Assembly: GCA_026260175.1 (NCBI GenBank)
Contig: JAKCWW010002377.1
Span: forward strand, 1-26,748
Reading direction: 5' to 3'
Length of the DNA: 26,748 nucleotides
From: Reticulitermes lucifugus
Taxonomy: Eukaryota; Arthropoda; Insecta; Blattodea; Rhinotermitidae
In this document: positions 20,150 through 26,748 of the stretch, in pieces
How positions within the stretch are numbered: position 1 is the first letter of the stretch
How the letters are laid out: each line of letters opens with the position of its first letter
The notes under the pieces: model-generated
The model's database searches: none
The model's input: the letters and a program-made list of their open reading frames with translations, nothing else
What the model was told of the DNA's origin: nothing
Translations under genes and position numbers: made by a program

Positions 20150-20345
20150 CTCTTTCGTCGTTGAGTGGTTGGAACTCCGGCTTCAAATTCGGGACTTCCG
20201 GATTTTAATGTCGGTTCGAAGACGGGTTGTCGTGCTTTTGGGATAATTCATTAACAAGATACCAGGACTGTGTCCTTCCACATCCTTTGCAACTCGTCAT
20301 TCACAAATTATTCTAACATTCGACAACAAATGACCCATGCATTTG
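20150..20345 (+). mobile_element. tRNA-derived SINE, decayed
   Basis: TCGTTGAGTGGTTGGAACTC (A-box region) and GTCGGTTCGAAGAC (B box, 20211-20224) are spaced about 50 nt apart. TTAACAAGATACCAGGACTG and CATTCGACAACAAATGACCC follow. The head is decayed but the order of parts is right. Confidence 0.5.
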
Positions 20346-20486
20346 AAACAGCGTCATCGGATAAATGAAATCATAACCTTCCCTTACGCAACTGAATTCA
20401 CTACACATTAATCGTGTAAAGAATCATGGTTACTATGTATACCACCTAATGCAACATTAAAAATTATGCTTATTTTCCGCACCGTG

Positions 20487-20597
20487 TGTTATTCAGATGC
20501 CTCACAATAAACACTGATTGTTTTCCCAGACAGCATTAACTAGTTGGTCTTCGTAATGCAGCTGCAATGTGTTTTGTGTAAGGCAGGAACAGATTTT
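20487..20597 (+). repeat. Dispersed repeat D, copy 3
   Basis: CTCACAATAAACACTGATTG, then TTTTCCCAGACAGCATTAAC, TAGTTGGTCTTCGTAATGC and AATGTGTTTTGTG. It shares ACAATAAACA with copy 1 and ACAGCATTAAC plus TGGTCTT with copy 2. Confidence 0.5.
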
Positions 20598-21484
20598 GGA
20601 CTTCAAAGATGGTGCTATGCAAGAGGTATTGAATTGTAATTAGCGGTGCAGTGAAAATAGTTTTATGGTGTTGGCACTACTGCCCAAACGGCTGGCAATA
20701 CAACTGAGTTTTACAGCAGGCCTGGTTGCAACCAGTATCAGCTGGGAGGCAGGACAGCAAGTCGATAGGAGTCAGCGTGAGCAAGGGAAGTGGAAAGACG
20801 GATTTGCCATTTGCGGGAAGTACAAAGTGAGCCTCCGTTTTCTCTTTAGATTTTAATTTTACTGTGTTAATAATGTAGTGTCATGTGTGAATTCACGTAC
20901 CTTCATTCTGTATATCTAGTGTGATAGTCTTGTAAGTGAAATGATACAGGTAGAGAAAACAGCTGAGCGGGGTTGTGTGATGTATGCCGAGTGCATCATG
21001 TCGTTATTGACGTAAAGGTGCAGTATTACTGCATTGCAGGCCCGGACATTCTCGTTAGATATGTGGGAAAAGTTGCTTCGTATTCTGGTGTGTTAGTGTT
21101 ACGTTGTCAGTACCGGTAAATTACAGAGTTGTTTGTATCAGTGTCTGATTAATTTGTGGTGTGTCGTATCTTTACGTGGCCAGATACAGGCGTTGTACAA
21201 ATAGTACTTTATGTCGAGAAATAACGGCGTTGTAATTGCATGAGATTGTGTTTGGTTTCACATTCGAAAGCATTTTATTAAATGTTAATTTAATGGATCA
21301 TCGTGAAACAGGATCTCAATATGCCTTATTTCCAAGAAATTTAAGCAAAGCTCCTGAACTAATCCAATTCAATGCATCTGTTATTTGTTACAATCTATTT
21401 CGAAATTAATGACCTACCACAACAAGAGAAGCAAGAATTTTTGACAAATATAAAATACTTTAGGATACGTATTTTCGACCTACT
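20598..21484. other. No recognised gene
   Basis: One 63-codon frame (20665-20856) without motif. No repeat identified. Confidence 0.4.
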
Positions 21485-21775
21485 GTGAGAGTGTCAGTAG
21501 GTGGTGCGTATAGCACACGTGGATAGATACGAAGTTCATACAAAATTTTAGTGGGGAAACCTAAAGATAAGAAACTGTTTGGGAGACCTAAGATTGTATG
21601 GAAAGATAATATTAAAAGGGTCTTCGAGAACAGGTCAGATTAATCTGACGCAGGACAAAGTCCAGTATTTTTGACACCACAAGTTTAATGAATCTTTGGT
21701 TTCCATAAGAGGCTCAGAATGTTTTTGAATAGTTGATTCATGTTCTTAAGAAAGACTGTGCTATATGGAGTTCGT
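21485..21775 (+). pseudogene. Decayed LINE tail, same family as 1-280
   Basis: From 21539 the frame reads YKILVGKPKDKKLFGRPKIV, then WKDNIKRVFE, before a premature TAA at 21641. These match ILVGRPEGRRPLGRPR and WEDNIKWIF in the copy at 1-190. The 3' UTR also aligns: TTTGGTTTCCATAAGAGG, then AAGAAAGACTGTG and TATGGAGTT against CTTCGGGTTCCATAAAACG, AAGAAGGACTCTG and CATGGAGTT. Much of the coding segment between is scrambled or deleted. Non-functional. Confidence 0.75.
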
Positions 21776-22397
21776 GTAACATGTCAGAGTGAGACCTATG
21801 AAGCTGATCGTTATTTATTTATATAGAAACTCGTGAGAAATATGGGAAATGTAATGATATGCAGTAGACTGGGTTATTCCGATTTTCCAGTTGAAACATT
21901 TGGTTCTTCGGTTGTATCTCTTTTTGGTTATATTTTTATAAGAAAATACCCAAACGGAGATAGGCAAATAACGATAACAGTGGTTTTATTTAATTACGCT
22001 GTGTCTGTGTGGAGTGGATTGAAGAGTTTGGATGTAGTCCCATGGCCGGAATTTGTGGGAGCGGTGTTAACTTACTGCTTCTAATACCAGATACTGTTCA
22101 TTTAATGGCACTGTGCATTGCAGAAATCGTATAAAGCCAGGAGAGGATGAATATTAATGGAAAATTAAGACACGATGTGCCCTGTTTTAAGGGTGCAGTT
22201 ACGTGTTAGCGTGGAGAACGTGAAGAGAAACACGAAAAATGAAGGAAGGTTTACAGGTGGAGAATCGAAATATCGACCATCGGAATAAAGACCAAGACTT
22301 GTTCTGTGCCGTGACGTATGGTCAAGTGTGTTAATCTGAAAGTGAATGCTTGTCATGCACTGACAAGTGAATGTGGGATGTGAGTTTCTCACGGCTG
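21776..22397. other. No recognised gene
   Basis: An 83-codon frame (21833-22084) has no motif. ATGTGGGATGTGAG near 22371-22384 resembles a family F terminus and may be a remnant of another copy beside copy 8. Confidence 0.4.
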
Positions 22398-22407
22398 TTA
22401 ACAAACG

Positions 22408-22575
22408 GTAATAATGCCTTGCGAGATGTGACACGGTGTAATGTGGTAGGAAGTTACGAACTCTTTGGAGCACCCCACTGCGTCCGTCTTTACAGGTTGC
22501 AAGCAGCAAGTTCTTCCGAAAATTTCGCAAAATATACCAGACTCCACGGCCTCACATCCCAGATGACGCATGTTC
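22408..22575. mobile_element. Fold-back MITE, family F copy 8, with 10-bp target duplication
   Basis: The left end GTAATAATGCCTTGCGAG, followed by ATGTGACACGGTG, and the right end read backwards (GAACATGCGTCATCTGGG, then ATGTGAGGCCGTG) both match the family terminus. The flanks are TTAACAAACG (22398-22407) and TTAACAAGCG (22576-22585), one mismatch in ten. A 121-codon minus-strand frame over it is a by-product. Confidence 0.65.
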
Positions 22576-22589
22576 TTAACAAGCGATTG

Positions 22590-23154
22590 TCCGTCTGTAC
22601 ATCAGCATAGCCTTCGACACACATTTCTGATATAAATCATGTTGATGACGCGTGACGTTATATTCATGAATCGTGACAAATGATAGCGTAATGGGAAGTC
22701 ACAGCTATGTAAATCTGTAAATCAGCACGTAGATTGTAAGGATAGTGCGAAAGGGAAGTTAGGACAGCAGGTACAGTAGTGTAGTCTGTACCGTGCACCA
22801 AGTAGCCTAGTGTTTACTGGATGGATCCGGCTCAAGATGGAGTCTCGTTAGCTTTAAAGGTGACGTTGATTAATCTTCTTGAACAGCTGATAACTATCGA
22901 CTGCTCAGACAGAATCCTGCAGCGCGGAGCGCGGAAACGCACCGGCAGAGTAACACTGTCGCCCTCCCTAACCCAAGTCTTTATGCATGCGTTCAGTTTG
23001 GGCACGTCAGTGAACAGTATTTATGCATTTTTTGCATGACTTGCAAAAACTAAACTCATAATGGCAAAGACTTGTTTATGTGTCCGTCCGTTCATTCGCA
23101 CGTTTCACCCCCAACCCCCAAATTCTCAGATAGATTTGATTAAAATTATTTAAG
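22590..23154. other. No recognised gene
   Basis: A locally GC-rich stretch (22915-22960, AGCGCGGAGCGCGG) sits inside a 72-codon frame with no motif. No repeat identified. Confidence 0.4.
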
Positions 23155-23252
23155 CGATGAAATCAAGGAGAATGAGGTGGGTGGGGAATGTAACACTCAT
23201 GGGTTAGATGCTAAATACGTACAAAACACTAGTAGAGAAACCTGAAAACGAG
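23155..23252 (+). pseudogene. LINE fragment, same family as 1-280, cut by a SINE
   Basis: From 23160 the translation reads KSRRMRWVGNVTLMG, a stop, then NTYKTLVEKPENE. The second part matches the start of the copy at 1-190 (AYRILVGRPEGRR), and the first part extends that family upstream. An S4 SINE begins at about 23252. Beyond it, ATTAAAATG (23532-23540) may be the continuing LINE, but this is weak. Confidence 0.6.
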
Positions 23253-23524
23253 GCCATTATATATTTTTTTATGGCGCAACTTTCCCTAGTGGGCCAGGGC
23301 CTCCTCAGTATCGAGGCTTCACGATCACACACACACACTCGGTAGGACTTCTCTGGACGAGTGATCAGCGCGTCGCAGAGACCTCTTAACTGACAACGTA
23401 CAGCACTCACAAGCGACAAACATCCATGCCCCCGACGGCATTCGAACCCGCAATTCCAGCAAGTAAGCGGCCGCAGACCCACGCCTTAGACGGCGCGGCC
23501 ACCGGGATCGGCTGGCCATAATAT
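23252..23524 (-). mobile_element. tRNA-Leu-like SINE (family S4), complete
   Basis: On the minus strand the head runs from about 23513: GATCCCGGTGGCCGCGCCGT, then CTAAGGCGTGG, with B box GGGTTCGAATGCCG. The 3' poly-A appears as T at 23264-23270. The inner part holds (CA)n at 23325-23338. An 11-bp target duplication with one mismatch flanks it: GGCCATTATAT (23252-23262) and GGCCATAATAT (23514-23524). It is the full-length reference for the gapped copy at 13104-13332. Confidence 0.85.
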
Positions 23525-24237
23525 GATCAAATTAAAATGTATGTTAAAGATGTACGTTATATGTGGTCCGTATTCGTCTGTCTTGGGATATGGGCCGTTT
23601 GCTTCCTGTTGTACGTCACTGACTGAAGAGTTGGATTAAACTGAGAGAAAATTAGTTCTCGACTAAACTTTTCTCCATCGAATTAATTATTTAAGGACGT
23701 CGGTGTACAGTAATATCTCGTATGTTCTGAGAATGTTATTGTGGCTCGTGTCGGTCCATCGTATCCACTGCTGCACACTTGTCAAGATTTCTTGAAAACG
23801 GCCCATCGCACAAGGTAGCAATAAATTATAGATCTAATTGACATCTACAACTTCTGTTTGATACATACTTTGATATGGCGAATGTTTAACGACATGCAAG
23901 GAGAAGTACTAGCTGAGTTTGTTTAGTGTGTTATCTGCAGTATTGTCTGCGCCTCTGTAAACTAACTTCAAGGCCAATGAGGTAGGCTTTGCCTACAGAA
24001 TCGCAGAAAGTGCGTACAGAAAATTTGTGGTACGTTTTGCACTGTAAAATGACATGTACCAACACTGTAAGCTTGTTTCTTACAGCGTAATATTGCTCTC
24101 TGTTGCTTTAACGCTTGTGACCGGAGCGTTATTGATGATGGTGACGAAGTTAAAACGCTGACTGTTGAGGTCTTAATTTTAGTCTTAAAAGGGTAAACTT
24201 CAAGAAGCCCTGCATTTTATCCCCAGAATGCATTTAG
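23525..24237. other. No recognised gene
   Basis: Apart from possible LINE remnants just right of the SINE, no open frame or repeat stands out. Confidence 0.4.
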
Positions 24238-24335
24238 GTGTTTCATGTGATTCTCAAAATAGACTGCGAATATTTCCTAAACATGTTGTATTTGTAATTC
24301 AGACTCCGTGTGTTGTCTGTGAGGTGCGAATGTTA
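24238..24335 (+). repeat. Dispersed repeat D, copy 4
   Basis: GTGTTTCATGTGATTCTCAA, then AATAGACTGCGAATATTTCC and TGTCTGTGAGGTGCGAATG. The left end matches copy 1 almost perfectly and ACTGCGA matches copy 2. Confidence 0.5.
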
Positions 24336-24838
24336 TATCAGTGAAGTTAATGCTTCAAAGGTTCATTGGTCATGTATCGTACTTCACGTTAGGCACACGG
24401 TATCGGTTGTATGTCTGTGTATTCTTCTAACTGACGCCACGTGATTATCAAGCATGACCTAAATGTGGTGAATTTGCCCCTTCCTAATCTAACGATATAA
24501 ACTTGGCCTATTCCGTGCTTTGTATGTTTCTTACTGTGACCCATCGCGAAACTGCAAAATCAGGAAGTCTGTCATACTTCCTGCAGAGAGAGGTAATCGA
24601 ATCCCAAGAGTTGAGTTGCTGATTGCATGAATCAGTCCGCTAGCGGCAGGATGCTTGTTTGGTTTCGCTTTTTTTTTTCACCCTGCACTACTTGCAAAGA
24701 CGATATAACATATTAGGAGCAAAACTGCGGGAAGTTAAGAAGTGTGTGCTGTGTAATCCCCTTCAGCAGGAAGGGGGGAATTACGGTTAAATTTCTTTTA
24801 GGTTCAGTGTGCAAAGAACATGCAATAATCAAGTCAAG
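24336..24838. other. No recognised gene; possible SINE trace
   Basis: GGTAATCGAATCCCA (24592-24606) looks like a reversed B box, with ATCAGTCCGCTAGC downstream, but no clear element. A T run lies at 24669-24678. Confidence 0.35.
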
Positions 24839-24840
24839 CT

Positions 24841-25053
24841 GAAATCTGTGGTCTTCTGGGTTATTACACGGCGTCGTGTGGTAATTGTTTACCGATGTTT
24901 CGGGACAACTCGGACGTATCGGTCCCATCCTCACGGGACAAGAGTCCTACTCGGACTCTTGACCCGTGAGGATGGGACCGATACGTTGTCCCGAAACGTC
25001 GGTAAACAATTACCACACGACGCCGTGTAATAACCCAGAAGACCACACATTTC
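24841..25053. mobile_element. Fold-back MITE, family F copy 9, near-perfect palindrome
   Basis: Arms 24847-24947 and 24953-25047 are reverse complements apart from a 6-bp insertion (CTCGGA) in the left arm and very few mismatches, around a 5-nt loop (24948-24952). They extend imperfectly to about 24841 and 25053. The terminus TGTGGTCTTCTGGGTTATTA and inner TTACCGATGTTTCGGG are the family signature. Because it is a palindrome, both strands encode the same chance peptide (VVFWVITRRRVVIVYR); this is not a gene. Confidence 0.85.
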
Positions 25054-25298
25054 ATCAACATCGCGGCGGAAGCCTGAAATCAAGATCAAGTCCAGCTGTT
25101 TTCTGTTTGCTTGTATTACTGACTTAACAATATAGGAATCGTGATTTCTGTAGACAAAAAATCTGCCAGCCAATATCAGTCTATATAGTTGGCCTGTTAT
25201 TATGAGTTATTGGCTATATTTACCTATCATTTGAAGTTGAAACGATATTTGTTGTAAGGATGCATAGCGTTATGAAGGCAAATGTGTCCCTGTGCACA
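25054..25298. other. No recognised feature
   Basis: AT-rich spacer between the palindrome and the next SINE. Confidence 0.4.
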
Positions 25299-25530
25299 CT
25301 ATGAAGGCATGAAGGTAGGAATGGAGGTATGGCTTCTCTAATAATTAATCTCGACGCTAGATGGAGGTGTGGTCACCTAACGCCGCAACCCCTTTACCCC
25401 CGGGGAAAGAGCCTCCCGGTGTCCATTGAACAGGGGGCTAGGTGGGCACCAGAGTCGGTCTGGACGTCTTGTAGAAAACTCTCTTGCCCTTACCGGGATT
25501 CGAATGCCGGATCGTCCAGCGCGTAAACTG
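25299..25530 (-). mobile_element. tRNA-derived SINE (family S3), head truncated
   Basis: The plus strand shows GGTAGGAATGGAGGTATGG (3' side), CGCTAGATGGAGGTGTGGTC, GGGGAAAGAGCCTCCCGGTG, CATTGAACAGG and the reversed B box GGGATTCGAATGCCGG (25496-25511). The sequence stops matching at about 25525, before the A box present in the copy at 4560-4785. Frames across it are artefacts. Confidence 0.7.
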
Positions 25531-25740
25531 TTCAGTTTCTGTGATAAAAGTGATGTAAGATCTTATAATTGGCCATGTCAGGCTCCTTCGCAGTGTCGTA
25601 ACATGTCTTCTTTACGACATCCTGCACCGTCTGCACATACCTTGCACAGACAGTCGCGGCTTCTACTCGTATGCGAACCGTATTGGTTCTTGCGGTACTT
25701 CTGCTTGATGATCCACCCGTTGTACGTATTTAGTTACTGT

Positions 25741-25790
25741 TTAACGACGCTGCCAGTAGCTCCGCCTGTGTAGCGTCGTTTGATTTAACA
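25741..25790 (+). repeat. Dispersed repeat E, copy 2
   Basis: TTAACGACGCTGCCAGTAGC, then TCCGCCTGTGTAGCGTCGTT, aligns with 4071-4120. The ends ACGACGCT and AGCGTCGT form an inverted repeat in this copy, giving a small stem. Confidence 0.45.
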
Positions 25791-26149
25791 TCAAGACACT
25801 TTCTTGCCTATCGTCAATATTCCTGACATGACGTAACACCCAGGCTGCTGGCTGTGCGGAGGGTAAGGTGAAGGCTGCACACACTAGTCACGTCCTTTAT
25901 TTGCCGACGGTAATGACGTCTGTACGAGACGAAGAAAGAGAATCACTTGGCGAGCAGCTTTTGCAAATCGTAGTCCAGAGAGCAAAACGTATGGAGACGC
26001 CATTTTTCAGATGCCTCTTCTTGTTGGCAAATTTTCATCGGGCAGGGGGGAGAGGGGGAATTCGAATGCGCGGCATGCGACTGAAGAAAGATCTTATCGT
26101 GTGCATATCTTGCAGTTGACGGAAGTAAAGGTAAAATCTTTGTCTACTT
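25791..26149. other. No recognised gene
   Basis: An 83-codon plus-strand frame (25868-26119) has no recognisable domain, and its end overlaps the spurious minus-strand frame of the neighbouring SINE. A short GGGGGGAGAGGGGG tract lies at about 26045. Confidence 0.4.
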
Positions 26150-26612
26150 AAGCACAATGCCATAAGGCGAAGATAGGTATGGCCCCACGCATCCTTAACC
26201 TCGGCACTTGATGGAGATAAGTGGTCACCTTCACGCCCTGGCCGCATTAATCTCGGGGAAACTGCTTGCTTACCTATTAAATAGGAGGCTTTGGAGGGCG
26301 GGGGCAGAGTCAGTCTAGACCATGGGTCTCCAACCCGCTGCCCGCCAGCTTGTATTAAGCAGCCTGCGGCCACATTTGTAAATTGTGTATATACTATAAA
26401 AATTACACAATAATTTTGGCGGTTCGGTACACCACTTACTGTTATTTTTCCACATGCGGTCCGCGACCCGGCCCACAATAACCGGTGTGGCCCTTTGCCA
26501 TAAAAAGATTGGAGGCGCATGGTCTAGGCGCTTTGGAGAAAGTAAAGACCTCTTTGTCCTGTCGGGAATCGATCTCGACTCGTCGGCCTCCAGCCCGTAC
26601 CTCTCCTGGCCC
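26150..26612 (-). mobile_element. tRNA-derived SINE (family S3), split by a hAT-like MITE
   Basis: The left part (26150-26320) aligns with the S3 copy at 25299: GATAGGTATGG, ACTTGATGGAGATAAGTGG, CTCGGGGAAACTG and AAATAGGAGGCTTTGG. The right part (26522-26612) continues with GGCGCTTTGGAGAAAG, the reversed B box GTCGGGAATCGATCTCGAC and GGCCTCCAGCCCGTA. Removing 26321-26521 and one copy of the 8-bp duplication restores the order seen in the copy at 4560-4785 (GCGCTTTAGAGAAGAGG). The 161-codon minus-strand frame crossing the junction is chance. Confidence 0.7.
26321..26521. mobile_element. hAT-like non-autonomous MITE, 201 bp
   Basis: The terminal inverted repeats are CATGGGTCTCCAACC (26321-26335) and, read backwards from 26521, CATGCGCCTCCAATC, 12 of 15 matching. 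Flanking 8-bp duplications are GTCTAGAC (26313-26320) and GTCTAGGC (26522-26529), one mismatch. An 8-bp duplication with CA...TG ends is the hAT signature. It has no coding capacity, so mobilisation would need a transposase from elsewhere. Subterminal GGCCC/GCGGCC motifs, as in many hAT MITEs, are present. Confidence 0.8.
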
Positions 26613-26748
26613 CGTTTTGACACGTTTAAATTAAAAATTGAATCTGCTCGGCACTTGTCTTATTTTCATGGCATTTTCTGGTGACTTTTTGTATGGTGAA
26701 GGGCCCCGCAGCAGATGCTACGGACGCACCGCAGCCTTGAGGCTTATT

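Noticed and set aside
22910..22965. GC-rich patch as a promoter or CpG island
   Set aside because: Too short, and no transcript or exon evidence nearby.
26035..26520. 161-codon minus-strand frame, the longest in the window
   Set aside because: It runs across the SINE and the hAT-like MITE junction and has no domain; a chance frame in repeats.

Overview
This window looks like ordinary, repeat-rich nuclear DNA from an animal, most likely an insect. My guess of cockroach or termite rests only on remembered similarity of the repeat families and was not searched. Supporting signs are a moderate AT bias, no operon-like or long ORFs, many decayed tRNA-derived SINEs, degraded non-LTR retrotransposon (LINE) 3' ends, fold-back MITEs, microsatellites and a 50-N assembly gap. 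I recognise no host protein-coding exon, no functional tRNA or rRNA, no CRISPR and no bacterial or viral gene. The longest open frames (113 to 161 codons) lie inside repeats or show no recognisable motif.

Layout. Positions 1-280 hold the 3' end of a LINE whose last 62 codons are still open; the same tail recurs, decayed, at about 21485-21775 and 23155-23252. A second LINE type ends at 6975-7290 with a frameshift. Positions 346-464, 1281-1405, 3484-3591, 10816-10860, 14290-14480, 19209-19396, 19411-19512, 22408-22575 and 24841-25053 are members of one fold-back (palindromic) MITE family. Two other fold-back structures lie at 11797-12063 and 12798-12921; next to them is a conserved stem-loop with a hammerhead-like core. 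A 38-bp unit is tandemly repeated five times at 1425-1614. SINEs or fragments lie at 2205-2520 (nested), 2931-3215, 4560-4785 (-), 9330-9505, 9690-9920, 11555-11665, 13104-13332 (-, containing the N gap), 18354-18480, 19085-19175, 20150-20345, 23252-23524 (-), 25299-25530 (-) and 26150-26612 (-, interrupted by a 201-bp hAT-like MITE). A dispersed repeat of about 110 bp is seen four times (1947, 17687, 20487, 24238).

The content is a record of successive insertions rather than genes acting together. The clearest events are a 5'-truncated SINE inside another SINE (12-bp target duplication), a hAT-like MITE inside a SINE (8-bp duplication), and a SINE inside a LINE fragment (11-bp duplication). 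I did not find a convincing new biological system. The best leads are the fold-back family with 9-10 bp target duplications starting TTAA, and the stem-loop whose paired bases change together between copies.
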